Assembly: GCF_000411135.1 (NCBI RefSeq)
Contig: NZ_KE150262.1
Location: 560,770 to 624,769 of the forward strand
Length of the DNA: 64,000 nucleotides
Origin: Actinotignum schaalii FB123-CNA-2
Lineage (GTDB): Bacteria; Actinomycetota; Actinomycetes; Actinomycetales; Actinomycetaceae
Direction of reading: 5' to 3'
Made by a program: the position numbers and the translations under genes. Below are positions 8,595 to 17,156 of the stretch, piece by piece. The notes below the pieces were generated by a model. That model saw only the letters and a list, made by a program, of their open reading frames with translations. It did not search any database and was not told the DNA's origin. How positions within the stretch are numbered: the stretch's first letter is position 1; each line of letters opens with the position of its first letter.

Positions 8595-9192
8595 CCATCT
8601 AGGAAAGATAAGCAGTTTTCTAGATGAAAATTCTTCAGTAAGTATCGAGTCGGTGGTGCTGAGTAAAGCGCCTGGAAAGCGAATCAGTGGCCGCATAGCT
8701 TTCCAGGGCAACCCGCTTGTACTATTTGACTATCGAGTTTTTCTCGATCCGGAGAGTGGTTTTCTCACGGTCGATCAATCAACATTTTCAGTGATCCGCG
8801 GACACGAAGGACAAGAGCCTCTGGTGCGCTGGGATTACATTCGCTCACCACGTTCGAATATTCCCTGCGCGCATATCCAGATACATTCGCACGGCGATGA
8901 ATGGACACATGCTTTGCTCCTGAGCGGTCATCATTCCCGCCGGGCATGCCGGCGCATTAAGAACGAGGCCCGCACTCCACGTATTGCCAATGTTCATTTC
9001 CCGGTGGGTAGGCGCAGGTTTCGGCCCTGCCTTGAAGAGATTCTTCTTTTCGTGATCGATGAGTTCGGAGCGGCATGTACACCGCAAGCACGCGATGCAC
9101 TCCATCGAGGAATCCGGGAATGGGAGAAGATTCAGTTACGCGCCGCGGTGCGTCATGACCGTACTGCTGCGCTCGAAGCTCTCGAAGAGTGA
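8533..9192 (+). CDS. hypothetical protein, second gene of the two-gene module
   Basis: 219 residues, overlapping the preceding small gene by 62 bases in another frame. Conserved-looking blocks are HIQIHSHGDEWTH (about 116-128, four histidines) and NVHFPVGRRRFRPCLEEIL (about 153-171), followed by a helical C-terminus. There are no signal or membrane segments. The histidine block could bind a metal but matches no enzyme I can name. Codon choice is more AT-tolerant than in the flanking aldarate genes, and the pair splits that cluster, which suggests separate acquisition. The function is unknown. Confidence 0.75.
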   Translation: MAVNRDHPGGSLEFQAERFADHLGKISSFLDENSSVSIESVVLSKAPGKRISGRIAFQGNPLVLFDYRVFLDPESGFLTVDQSTFSVIRGHEGQEPLVRWDYIRSPRSNIPCAHIQIHSHGDEWTHALLLSGHHSRRACRRIKNEARTPRIANVHFPVGRRRFRPCLEEILLFVIDEFGAACTPQARDALHRGIREWEKIQLRAAVRHDRTAALEALEE

Positions 9193-9217
9193 ACCACCTA
9201 TCCCATTCTTCTCCCCG

Positions 9218-9967
9218 CTACGCAATCGGCGCGGAATCGAGAATCCGATTGACGGCCGTGCGCATGGCGGCCGCGAGCTCCGCTTCGCGCTCCGCGCTCC
9301 AGCGCGCGCTAGGAACTGAGCAAGAAATAGCGTCGCGCACCGGGCTTTCGTAGGGGAGGGAAAAGGCCACGCAATGCAGACCGGGGGTATTTTCCTCATT
9401 GTCGATAGCGTAACCGCGCGTGGCGGTCTCTGTGAGGACCTTGCGCAGCTGCGTCGGTGAGGTGATGGTCCGCTCGGTCAGCGCCACCAGTTCCTCCGGA
9501 ATGTCTTCGGGGCGGTGGGCCAGCACGGCTTTGCCCAGGCCGGTGGCCGCGGCGGGCAGGCGGCGCCCCACGCGTGAATAGGTGCGGGTGGAGCGGTCGG
9601 ATTGCTGAGTAAGTAGATATACGATTTCCGCGTTATCGAAACGGCCCATATGGAAGGTTTCCCCGTGCTCCTTGGCCAGGTCCACGAGAATCGGGCGCAC
9701 AATCCGCACGTAGGGATCCGCATCAATATAGGCCGTGCCCACGGTGAGCGCACGGATGCCCAGCATGTAGCGATCCGTGGAGGTGGCCTGCACCCATTCG
9801 GCATCGATCAAGGTGCGGAGCAGGGCGTAGGTGGAGGAACGTGGCGCATCTAACTCCGCGCAGATCTCCGCCAGGCGCGGCGGGTCGGCAATGCGCCTGC
9901 CGAGGAATTCGAGCAGGTCAACGGTGCGTGAGGCAGATTTTACGGGGCGAACACCGCCGCCATGCAT
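9218..9967 (-). CDS. IclR-family transcriptional regulator
   Basis: A 249-residue regulator. An N-terminal winged helix-turn-helix (about 10-70: SRTVDLLEFLG, RLAEICAELDAPRSSTYALLRTL, YMLGI) is followed by the IclR effector domain (ETFHMGRFD, SRVGRRLPAAATGLGKAVLA, RGYAIDNEENTPGLHCVAF). Start 9967 begins where the family normally begins; a longer in-frame extension to 10162 has no ribosome site and an unlike sequence. It is divergent from the DHDPS-family gene at 10297 and inside the aldarate cluster, so it likely controls that cluster with a sugar acid or keto acid as inducer. The palindrome at 5664-5678 is the best candidate site. Confidence 0.9.
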   Translation of the reverse strand: MHGGGVRPVKSASRTVDLLEFLGRRIADPPRLAEICAELDAPRSSTYALLRTLIDAEWVQATSTDRYMLGIRALTVGTAYIDADPYVRIVRPILVDLAKEHGETFHMGRFDNAEIVYLLTQQSDRSTRTYSRVGRRLPAAATGLGKAVLAHRPEDIPEELVALTERTITSPTQLRKVLTETATRGYAIDNEENTPGLHCVAFSLPYESPVRDAISCSVPSARWSAEREAELAAAMRTAVNRILDSAPIA

Positions 9968-10296
9968 GCTTGTAGCTCTCAAACGGATCCAACACCTTCG
10001 TATCCGTGGTGCCGCGACGCCCGGCAGGGGACCGTGCGCTGGGGGCACCTCAGGGATGCCACGGCACCACGTAATTTCTTTCGTTTCTCTAGGTTCCATA
10101 GTAAAGGACAGCGCAACAAGTTCCCCGGAACTGCGTCGCCGAACGTCTGTGTCGCTCCGCATACCTCAGACGTTAGTCCCATCCTGTAGTACCGCAATCG
10201 CGTTTTAATACTAGTGTCTACATACGTAGCTGACTGTCCACAAAGTTTCGTGCTTCGCTGCTGAAGTCGAAACTGAAGCCGCAACCAAGGAGAACT
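9968..10296. promoter_or_regulatory. divergent regulatory region between the IclR gene and the second DHDPS-family gene
   Basis: 329 bases without a gene. TCTACATACGTAG at 10217-10229 is an inverted repeat related to the one at 8049-8062. CTAGGTTCCATAG near 10089 contains a half of the TGGAACTTAGTTCCA operator. AAGGAG at 10288-10293 is the ribosome site of the plus-strand gene. Confidence 0.5.
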
Positions 10297-11184
10297 ATGG
10301 AGTTCCATGCAGAAGGCGTGATTCCCGCTCTCGTCACACCTCTAGATCGCGAAGGAAACTTGCTGGAGCAGGGTCTGCGCGACGTCATTGACTACACGAT
10401 CACCAACGGCGTGCACGGTATTTTCGTGCTCGGCAGCTCCGGTGAAATCTACGGCCTCGATAACGCTCAGAAGCGCCGCGTTGTTGAAATCGCCGTGGAA
10501 CAGGCCAATGGCCGGGTCCCGGTCTACGCCGGCGCCTCGGAAATCACCACCCGCGATTGCATTAAGACCGCACATATGGTTCAGGAAGTGGGCGGGGTAT
10601 CCGCTCTTTCGGTCCTCACCCCCTACTTCATGACCCCCACCCAGTCCGAACTGGTCGAGCACTACAAGAACATCGCGGCGGAAACCGATCTGCCCATCCT
10701 GGTGTACTCCAACCCGGGCCGCACCCAGGTCCCGGTGGCTCTCAAGACCATGCTGGAACTGGTGGACGTCCCCAATATCATCGGCATCAAGGATTCCGCC
10801 GGGAACCTGACCCTGACCGGGGATTACATTCGCGAGCTCCCCGATGACTTCGATGTCATTATGGGCCGCGATACCCTCATTTACCCGGCCCTGTGCCTGG
10901 GAGCCGCCGGCGCCATCGCCTCCACCGCGAATATTGCGCCCAAGCTCGTCTCCAGCATTTACAACGAATACCGCGCCGGCAACCGCGAACGCGCCCTCGA
11001 ATTGCAAAATGCGCTCTCGCCGCTGCGCAATCTCGTGGACGTGGCCACCTTCCCGGTGGTCCTCAAGGAAGGCCTGCGTATGGCGGGTGTGGAAGCGGGA
11101 TACTGCTTCGCACCGGCCCGTGAACTTGCCCCCGAATTCCGCCCGGCGCTCGAAAAGGCCGTCGAAGCGGTCACCAATATCTAG
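10297..11184 (+). CDS. DHDPS-family aldolase/dehydratase
   Basis: A 295-residue class I lyase. It has the GSSGEIYGL loop (about 46-54), catalytic Y137 in VYSNPGRT and Schiff-base K165 in GIKDSAGN. It differs clearly from the paralogue at 5757 (SNPGRT against NFPERT). It starts the plus-strand run shared with GntP permease (48-base gap), GarR and GudD, so its substrate is probably a keto-deoxy sugar acid. Two readings are possible: it is the true 5-keto-4-deoxyglucarate aldolase, or it is a dehydratase of the KdgD kind. The second would require a ketoglutarate semialdehyde dehydrogenase, which is not in the window. Confidence 0.75.
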   Translation: MEFHAEGVIPALVTPLDREGNLLEQGLRDVIDYTITNGVHGIFVLGSSGEIYGLDNAQKRRVVEIAVEQANGRVPVYAGASEITTRDCIKTAHMVQEVGGVSALSVLTPYFMTPTQSELVEHYKNIAAETDLPILVYSNPGRTQVPVALKTMLELVDVPNIIGIKDSAGNLTLTGDYIRELPDDFDVIMGRDTLIYPALCLGAAGAIASTANIAPKLVSSIYNEYRAGNRERALELQNALSPLRNLVDVATFPVVLKEGLRMAGVEAGYCFAPARELAPEFRPALEKAVEAVTNI

Positions 11185-11231
11185 CCGTATCCGGCTATCT
11201 CAGTGATGAGATTGGAAACTAAGGAAAAACC

Positions 11232-12593
11232 ATGCCACTAGTAATCCTCGCACTTGGCATTGCGCTGCTCCTGTTCCTCATGATCGTGCTGAAGATGAAT
11301 GGCTTTATTGCCCTCGTCATCGTCTCGGTCGTGGTGGGCATGGCGCAGGGTATGCCTCTCCTGGCAACCGTCGACGATAAGGGTGAGAAAGTCAAGGGAC
11401 TCCTTGACGTCATCCAATCGGGCGTGGGCGGGCAGACCGGTAAACTCGTGCTGCTCCTCGGCTTCGGCGCCATGCTCGGCGTTTTCATGGCGGATATGGG
11501 CGCGGCGAACCGCCTCGCCACCACCATGATTAACAAGTTCGGGATCAAGCATTCCCAGCTCGCGATTGTTATCGTGTCCTTCCTCGTGGGTGTTGTGCTC
11601 TTCTACGAGACCGCCTTCGTCATCATCATCCCCATCGTCTTCGCGGTATGCCGGGCCTACAAGATCCCGGTCATGTGGCTGGCGATGCCCATGGCGATCG
11701 CGCTGTCCACGATGCACTCCTTCCTCCCGCCCCACCCGGGCCCCTCGGCCGTGGCGAATATGTACGATGCCTCCATCGGCCTGACCATGCTTTACGGCCT
11801 CATCTTTGCCATTCCGCTGGGCGCGGTGGTCGCCATCATGTGGCCGCGCCTGCCCTTCGTCAAGTCCGTGACCGCCCGCCCGCCGGCCGGCCTGGTCAAC
11901 GAAAAGGAATGGACCGACGAAGAAATGCCGGGCTTCTGGGCTTCGCTGTGCATCACCGCCCTCCCGGTTATCCTCATCGGTGGCCACGCCATCCTCGAGG
12001 TAACCCTGGGTCACGATCACGCGGTCACCAAGGTGATGGCCTTCATCGGCCACGACTGGTTCGCCCTCATGATCTCCCTCCTCGTGGCCGTGGCCTACTT
12101 CGGCCTGCTGCGCAAGGTGCCGATGGATAAGATCATGGCCTCCTGCGCGGCTTCGGTGAAGTCCATCGCGATGATCGTGTTCATCATCGGCGGTGGCGGT
12201 GCCTTCGCGGCCGTGCTCAAGAACGGTGGTATTTCCGATTACATCCTCGGAATCACCGAGAACCTCAGCCTCTCCCCGATTATTATCGCCTGGCTTATCG
12301 CCGCGCTCATGCGCGTGGCCCTCGGTTCCGCTTCGGTGGCCGTGGTGGCCGCGGCCGGTATCGCGCTGCCGATGATCGCCGGCGGTGGGGTGAGCCCCGA
12401 AATCATGACCCTGGCAACTACGTGCGGTTCCATTATGGCCTCGCACGTCAACGACCCCGGGTTCTGGATGTTCAAGGAATTCCTCGGGCTCTCGGTGGCG
12501 GAAACCATCAAGGTCCGCACCACCTACACCTCGCTGCTCTCCGTGCTCGGCTTGGGCGCCTGCCTGCTGCTGAGCCTCGTGGTTCCGGTCTAA
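11232..12593 (+). CDS. GntP-family sugar acid permease
   Basis: A 453-residue membrane protein with about 12 hydrophobic segments, of the gluconate:H+ symporter family. Typical patches are LLLGFGAMLGVFMADMGAA (about 76-94), FYETAFVIIIPIVF, SFLPPHPGPSAVANMY (about 159-174), ASHVNDPGFWMFKEFLGL (about 404-421) and VRTTYTSL near the end. Located between the DHDPS-family gene and tartronate semialdehyde reductase, it most likely imports galactarate, glucarate or a related hexarate rather than gluconate. AAGGAAA lies 6 bases before the ATG. Confidence 0.9.
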   Translation: MPLVILALGIALLLFLMIVLKMNGFIALVIVSVVVGMAQGMPLLATVDDKGEKVKGLLDVIQSGVGGQTGKLVLLLGFGAMLGVFMADMGAANRLATTMINKFGIKHSQLAIVIVSFLVGVVLFYETAFVIIIPIVFAVCRAYKIPVMWLAMPMAIALSTMHSFLPPHPGPSAVANMYDASIGLTMLYGLIFAIPLGAVVAIMWPRLPFVKSVTARPPAGLVNEKEWTDEEMPGFWASLCITALPVILIGGHAILEVTLGHDHAVTKVMAFIGHDWFALMISLLVAVAYFGLLRKVPMDKIMASCAASVKSIAMIVFIIGGGGAFAAVLKNGGISDYILGITENLSLSPIIIAWLIAALMRVALGSASVAVVAAAGIALPMIAGGGVSPEIMTLATTCGSIMASHVNDPGFWMFKEFLGLSVAETIKVRTTYTSLLSVLGLGACLLLSLVVPV

Positions 12594-12604
12594 GGATACG
12601 GATA

Positions 12605-12643
12605 GGGGGTACGACGGCGCAGCTACGGCCGCGCCCTACCCCC
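12605..12643 (+). terminator. terminator hairpin built around a dispersed-motif copy
   Basis: GGGGGTA (12605-12611) pairs with TACCCCC (12637-12643), and GGCGC (12616-12620) with GCGCC (12631-12635). The left arm contains the exact 15-mer TACGACGGCGCAGCT (12610-12624). A second stem, CGGAGCG/CGCTCCG, lies at 12692-12722. A direct repeat ACGGCGCATAAA occurs between them. Confidence 0.55.
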
Positions 12644-12773
12644 GCGAGGAACGGTGCGCAGAGAAAACGGCGCATAAACGGCGCATAAAAACGGAGCGCC
12701 CCACCCCACGTGAAACGCTCCGCCCGTTGGAAACACCAACCTGACGATCATACAAAAAGGAAGGAAAAACTCC

Positions 12774-13670
12774 ATGAAGATCGGATTTATCGGTCTTGGC
12801 ATTATGGGTAAGCCCATGGCGAAGAACCTCCTCAAGGCCGGGCACGAACTCTACGTGAACGACCACAATGCCGAAGCCGTTGCCGAAGTGGTGGAAGCCG
12901 GAGCGACCGCCGTTGCGAACGGTAAGGAAGCTGCGGAGAAGGCCGACCTGGTCATCACGATGCTTCCGAATTCCCCCCACGTCAAGGCGGTGGCCCTGGG
13001 CGAAGGCGGCATTATCGAAGGCGCTCGCGAAGGACTCATCTACGTGGATATGTCCTCCATCGCGCCCCTCGCCTCGCGCGAAGTGGCCGCGGGCCTGGAA
13101 AAGGCCGGCGTGCGGATGCTGGACGCCCCGGTTTCCGGCGGCGAACCGAAGGCCATTGACGGCACCATGTCCGTGATGGTCGGCGGCGAAGAAGAGCTCT
13201 TCAACGAGGTCAAGGACGTGCTCGGCGTGATGGCCGGGGATGTCACCTACGTGGGTCCCATCGGGGCCGGCAATATTGCCAAGCTGGCCAACCAGGCCAT
13301 CGTAGCGATCAATATTGCCGCCTGCGCCGAAGCATTCACCATGGCCCAGAAGGCCGGAGTGGATCCGGAAGCCGTGTACCGCGCCATCCGTGGCGGACTG
13401 GCCGGCTCCACGGTGATGGACGCCAAGGTCCCCATGATGCTGGCCCGCAATTTCAAGCCGGGCTTCCGCATCAACCTGCATATCAAGGACCTCAATAACG
13501 TCATGGACACCGGCCACGGGGTCAATTCCGCGCTTCCGCTCACCGCCCAGGTGCGCGAGATGATGTCGGTACTCGAGGGCGATGACCATGCCGGTGAGGA
13601 CCACTCCTCCCTCGTGCGCTTCTACGAGAAGCTCGCGAATATCGAGCTGCACCCGGGCCTGCCCGAGTAA
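12774..13670 (+). CDS. garR: tartronate semialdehyde reductase (2-hydroxy-3-oxopropionate reductase)
   Basis: A 298-residue beta-hydroxyacid dehydrogenase. The Rossmann motif GFIGLGIMGKPMAKNL is at 4-19. The substrate loop DAPVSGGEPKAIDGTM is at about 118-133. The catalytic lysine K170 lies in GAGNIAKLANQ. It reduces tartronate semialdehyde to D-glycerate with NADH. Related 3-hydroxyisobutyrate dehydrogenases share these motifs; the neighbouring glucarate dehydratase and glycerate kinase decide for GarR. The ribosome site AAGGAAGG lies at 12760-12767. Confidence 0.88.
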   Translation: MKIGFIGLGIMGKPMAKNLLKAGHELYVNDHNAEAVAEVVEAGATAVANGKEAAEKADLVITMLPNSPHVKAVALGEGGIIEGAREGLIYVDMSSIAPLASREVAAGLEKAGVRMLDAPVSGGEPKAIDGTMSVMVGGEEELFNEVKDVLGVMAGDVTYVGPIGAGNIAKLANQAIVAINIAACAEAFTMAQKAGVDPEAVYRAIRGGLAGSTVMDAKVPMMLARNFKPGFRINLHIKDLNNVMDTGHGVNSALPLTAQVREMMSVLEGDDHAGEDHSSLVRFYEKLANIELHPGLPE

Positions 13671-13972
13671 AGCACCCGCTGGCCGTAGCTGGCCCGCCAC
13701 CGCGGCCGTGTGACTCCGAGCCGCGGCGGGCTGGAACCGAGGGCGGCCGGCTACATGCACGGCTGGACGCAGCCGGACCGGCCGGAAAGGAACCTCTCCT
13801 GTCCGGCCGGCCGGCGGCCAGCTAGCGGCGTCGTCGTAAAACCCGCGCGTAGCGCGCAGTCGCAACCACTAGAACACCGCACCTACAAACAAACGCACAT
13901 ACTCCTCTACTCCGACCAAACGCGCCGCGCGGCGCACAATATCCGCGCAGCGCCCAAACAAGAAAGACAACG
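13671..13972 (+). other. intergenic region with two hairpins and a dispersed-motif copy
   Basis: 302 bases without a gene between garR and gudD. There are inverted repeats at 13692-13731 (GCCCGCC-A-CCGCGG with CCGCGGCGGGC) and about 13774-13810 (CCGGCCGG arms). A copy of AGCTAGCGGCGTCGTCGTA is at 13820-13838. The hairpins may end or attenuate the garR transcript. Confidence 0.5.
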
Positions 13973-15307
13973 ATGTCAGTTCCCACAATTAAGAAGATCG
14001 ATGTTTACCCGGTTGCCGGCCATGACTGCATGGAACTCAACCTCTCCGGCGCGCACGGCCCCTACTTCACCCGTAACGTGGTGGTGATGGAAGATTCCAG
14101 CGGAAACGTTGGTATTGGCGAAGTCCCCGGCGGTGAGAAGATCACCCGCACCATCGAGGACGCCAAGGATATTGTGCTGGGGCGTTCCCTGGCCGATTAC
14201 AATAATTTCCTGCGTGAAGTGGGCGAACGCTTCGCGGATCGCGACGCGGGCGGGCGCGGCCTGCAAACCTTCGACCTGCGTACCACCGTGCACGCCGTCA
14301 CCGCGCTGGAAGCAGCCACCCTGGACCTCTTCGGCCAGTTCCTCAACGTGCCGGTGGCCGCGCTCCTGGGCGAAGGCCAGCAGCGCGATCAGGTGCGGGC
14401 CCTCGGCTACCTCTTCTACGTGGGCGACCCGGATAAGACGGACCTGCCCTACCTGCGCGAAAAGGATTCGGATGTGGAATGGTACCGCATCCGCCACGAA
14501 GAAGCCCTCACCCCCGAAGCGATCGTGAAATTCGCGGAAGCCACCCACGATCTCTACGGATTCCAGGACTTCAAGCTCAAGGGCGGCGTACTGGAAGGCG
14601 CCGAAGAAATGAAGGCGATTGTGGCCCTCAAGGAACGCTTCCCCGAGGCCCGCATCACCCTCGACCCCAACGGCGCATGGTCCCTCAAGGAAGCCATTGA
14701 GCTGTGCAAGGACAAGGTCGGCATCCTCACCTACGCCGAGGATCCCTGCGGTGCCGAAAACGGCTTCTCCGGTCGCGAAATCCTCAACGAGTTCCGCAAG
14801 GCCACCGGCCTGCCCACCGCCACCAATATGGTCAATACCGACTGGCGCCAGATGACCCACTCGCTGACCCTGCAATCCGTGGATATCCCGCTGGCCGACC
14901 CGCACTTCTGGACGATGCGCGGCTCGGTGCGCGTGGCCCAGCTCTGCCACGATATGGGCATGACCTGGGGCTGCCACTCCAATAACCACTTTGATATTTC
15001 CCTGGCCCAGATCGCCCACTGCGGCGCGGCGGCCCCGGGCGAATACAACGCCCTGGATACCCACTGGATCTGGCAGGAAGGCGTGGAGCGCCTGACCAAG
15101 GAACCGATGAAGATCGTGGACGGCAAGCTCACGATCCCGCAGCGCCCGGGCCTGGGCATCGAGCCCGATATGGATCAGATCCTCGCGGCGCACGAACTCT
15201 ACAAGGAGAAGGTGGAAGGCGGCGGCGCGCGCAACGACGCCATCGGCATGCAGTACCTCATCCCCGGCTGGAAGTTCGATAATAAGAAGCCAGCACTGGT
15301 CCGCTAA
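13973..15307 (+). CDS. gudD: D-glucarate dehydratase
   Basis: A 444-residue enolase-superfamily enzyme that dehydrates D-glucarate to 5-keto-4-deoxyglucarate. Seen are the N-terminal capping domain ([19 protein letters not shown]), DFKLKGGVL with the catalytic Lys near 200, the metal ligands in LDPNGAW and [22 protein letters not shown], and NNHFDISL with the catalytic His. The C-terminus [21 protein letters not shown] is characteristic of GudD. Its length matches the E. coli enzyme of about 446. It is the most secure member of the aldarate cluster. Confidence 0.95.
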   Translation: MSVPTIKKIDVYPVAGHDCMELNLSGAHGPYFTRNVVVMEDSSGNVGIGEVPGGEKITRTIEDAKDIVLGRSLADYNNFLREVGERFADRDAGGRGLQTFDLRTTVHAVTALEAATLDLFGQFLNVPVAALLGEGQQRDQVRALGYLFYVGDPDKTDLPYLREKDSDVEWYRIRHEEALTPEAIVKFAEATHDLYGFQDFKLKGGVLEGAEEMKAIVALKERFPEARITLDPNGAWSLKEAIELCKDKVGILTYAEDPCGAENGFSGREILNEFRKATGLPTATNMVNTDWRQMTHSLTLQSVDIPLADPHFWTMRGSVRVAQLCHDMGMTWGCHSNNHFDISLAQIAHCGAAAPGEYNALDTHWIWQEGVERLTKEPMKIVDGKLTIPQRPGLGIEPDMDQILAAHELYKEKVEGGGARNDAIGMQYLIPGWKFDNKKPALVR

Positions 15308-15325
15308 CTAAAAGGCGGGTAGCTT

Positions 15326-15362
15326 GCGGCAACACTAGTTTGCGTTGACGCTAGCGTGCCGC
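15326..15362 (+). terminator. probable terminator of gudD
   Basis: GCGGCAACACTAG pairs with CTAGCGTGCCGC over a short loop, 19 bases after the gudD stop. No long T-run follows. Confidence 0.5.
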
Positions 15363-15454
15363 ACGCTACCGGCTTTAAGCTGCCAGTGTTCCTATCGCGC
15401 GGGGCGCGCGGGCGCGAGTTTTCTCCATTTCCTCGCGTTCGTGTGCCCCGCGTA

Positions 15455-15494
15455 TTTTTTCGATAGCTTTTCTATAGCGTTTCGATAGCTTTAA
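15455..15494 (+). promoter_or_regulatory. direct repeat of TTTCGATAGCTTT before garK
   Basis: Two copies (CGATAGCT at 15461-15468 and 15483-15490) are 22 bases apart, two helical turns, with CTATAGCG between. The position just upstream of glycerate kinase suggests an activator or repressor site. Confidence 0.4.
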
Positions 15495-15550
15495 CATCCG
15501 CGTGACTCAGCACGGCGAAAATTGTAGACACCGACGTGAAAGGCTCTGCC

Positions 15551-16732
15551 ATGAAAATTGTGTGCTGCCCCGATAGCTTCAAAGAATCCATGACGGCGGC
15601 CCGCGCGGCCGCGGCGCTCGCGGCCGGGGCGCGGCGGGCTATACCCGATGCGCAATGCGTGGAAATTCCTATGGCGGACGGCGGGGAAGGTTTCGCCCGC
15701 GCCATTGCCGATGCACTGGGCGCCCGGATCATCACGCTGCCGGTGGCCGGGGTGCGCGGGGCTACGGTGCCGGCTGAGCTGGCGATCGCGGGGGAGCACG
15801 CCATTTTTGAGAGCGCGGCCGCGGTGGGGTTGGACCAGTTGCGCCCCGAAGAACGCGATATTCGCCGCTCGGATAGTACCGGGGTGGGGCAGCTTATTGC
15901 GCGGGCGCTCGATGAGGGCGCCACCGAGATTCTGGTGGGCCTGGGTGGTTCCGCCACGAACGACGGCGGGGCCGGGATGCTCGCGGCACTCGGCGCACGT
16001 TTTTACGACGACGCCGCCACCGAGCTGGGCACCACCCCGGCGGAGATGGCGCGCTTGGCGCGGGCGGACTTCAGCGGCCTGGATCCGCGCCTGGCCGGCG
16101 TGACCATCCGGGTGGCCTGCGATGTGGATAATCCGCTGCTCGGGGAGCGCGGGGCTTCCGCGATTTACGGGCCGCAGAAGGGTGCTTCGCCCGCGGACGT
16201 GGAATTCCTGGACGGGGTGCTGCGTAATTTCGCGACCGTTGCCGGGAAGATGGACGTGCAGGAGACGCCGGGCGCGGGGGCGGCCGGCGGGCTCGGTTTC
16301 GCATTTTTGCTGTTGGGGGCCAGCCTGGAATCCGGGGTGGATCTGGTCATGGAAACCGTGGGGCTAGCAGAGGCGATGGCCGGCGCGGACCTGGTTCTGA
16401 CCGGGGAGGGCGCCATGGATCGCCAAACCCTCATGGGCAAAACGCTTTCCGGGGTGGCGCGGGTTGCCGCGGCGGCCGGTGCGGGTGCCGGGCGCGGTGC
16501 GGGTGCCGGTGATACGCCCAGCGGCGGTAAATCTGCCGGCGTGCCGATTATTGCTTTCGCGGGGAAACTCGGTGAAGGCGTGGAGGACCTGTACGAACAC
16601 GGCTTCGTTGGCTTGGTGCCGATTGTGGACCGGCCCTGCACGCTTGACGAGGCGCTTGCGGAGGGCGCGGCGAACCTGGAAAACGCCGCCGAACGCGCCT
16701 TGCGCCTCTACGCGGCCGGCCGGCGTGCCTAA
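15551..16732 (+). CDS. garK: glycerate 2-kinase
   Basis: A 393-residue GlxK/GarK-family kinase that phosphorylates D-glycerate to 2-phosphoglycerate, the final step of aldarate use. The start KIVCCPDSFKESMTA, the PMADGGEGF motif (about 41-49), VGLGGSATNDGGAGML (about 131-146), AAGGLGFAF and LTGEGAMDRQT (about 283-293) are typical. ATG 15551 is chosen over 15536 because the family begins MKIV and GAAAGG precedes it. A Gly/Ala-rich run (GAGAGRGAGAGD, about 312-323) is an unusual low-complexity insertion before the last strand. Confidence 0.92.
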   Translation: MKIVCCPDSFKESMTAARAAAALAAGARRAIPDAQCVEIPMADGGEGFARAIADALGARIITLPVAGVRGATVPAELAIAGEHAIFESAAAVGLDQLRPEERDIRRSDSTGVGQLIARALDEGATEILVGLGGSATNDGGAGMLAALGARFYDDAATELGTTPAEMARLARADFSGLDPRLAGVTIRVACDVDNPLLGERGASAIYGPQKGASPADVEFLDGVLRNFATVAGKMDVQETPGAGAAGGLGFAFLLLGASLESGVDLVMETVGLAEAMAGADLVLTGEGAMDRQTLMGKTLSGVARVAAAAGAGAGRGAGAGDTPSGGKSAGVPIIAFAGKLGEGVEDLYEHGFVGLVPIVDRPCTLDEALAEGAANLENAAERALRLYAAGRRA

Positions 16733-16824
16733 TTTCTCGGTGGCGGCAGCTAGATTAACCATCCATGACCCCTGGGGTAAACAAGTGTTGCCGAGGGGTG
16801 CGATCACATAAGTCGAACCTCAGG

Positions 16825-16904
16825 AGTCACACCAGCACCGGCGGAGGTACTAGGTGTTTTCAGAGCTGTACTTCGTATGTACGACATTCGCAGTACACCC
16901 CGGA
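16825..16904 (-). repeat. 80-base dispersed element, copy 2
   Basis: The reverse complement matches 55665-55744 at 68 of 80 positions by eye, with no gap. The core at 16868-16896 is an imperfect palindrome (GTACTTCGTATGT / ACATTCGCAGTAC). It lies beyond the 3' end of a large surface-protein gene. Confidence 0.8.
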
Positions 16905-17096
16905 CAACACATACCGGGTCCGGCAGCCTGCACCCCGGCCCCAGCCGAGTGGGGCATCTCGAAGGGCGCGTCTGAAAGGGCCGGCCCGGTTATGGCGCAA
17001 CGAAGTGGTACGTCACGACAGGAAATCATCTAGTTAATGTAGTTCTGGTACCACTTTGTGTGCGTCGATTTTGGGCGGTTGTCTGAAAGAACGACT

Positions 17097-17136
17097 ACGG
17101 GGGGTGGTACATCGCGTGCGATGTACCACCCCCCGT
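17097..17136 (-). terminator. terminator of the beta-helix surface protein
   Basis: A perfect 19-bp stem (17097-17115 with 17118-17136) closes over a 2-base GT loop, 20 bases past the minus-strand stop. The sequence after the stem on that strand is only weakly T-rich. Confidence 0.7.
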
Positions 17137-17156
17137 GGCTTAGGCGCAGGGCTCGC

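Larger units (their letters stand above)
16733..17156. other. intergenic region with the dispersed palindromic element
   Basis: 424 bases without a convincing gene. It holds the 80-base repeat (16825-16904) and the terminator hairpin at 17097-17136. GGTAC-containing short repeats (GAGGTACTAG, CTGGTACCAC) also occur. Confidence 0.6.

Noticed and set aside
12636-13865. Long minus-strand ORF of 409 codons over garR
   Set aside because: It is an antisense shadow of a high-GC gene: His/Gly/Val-rich composition, no ribosome site, and garR is secure on the other strand.
17097-17136. Perfect 19-bp inverted repeat considered as the end of an insertion sequence
   Set aside because: Two-base loop, position just behind a stop codon, no transposase nearby: a terminator explains it.
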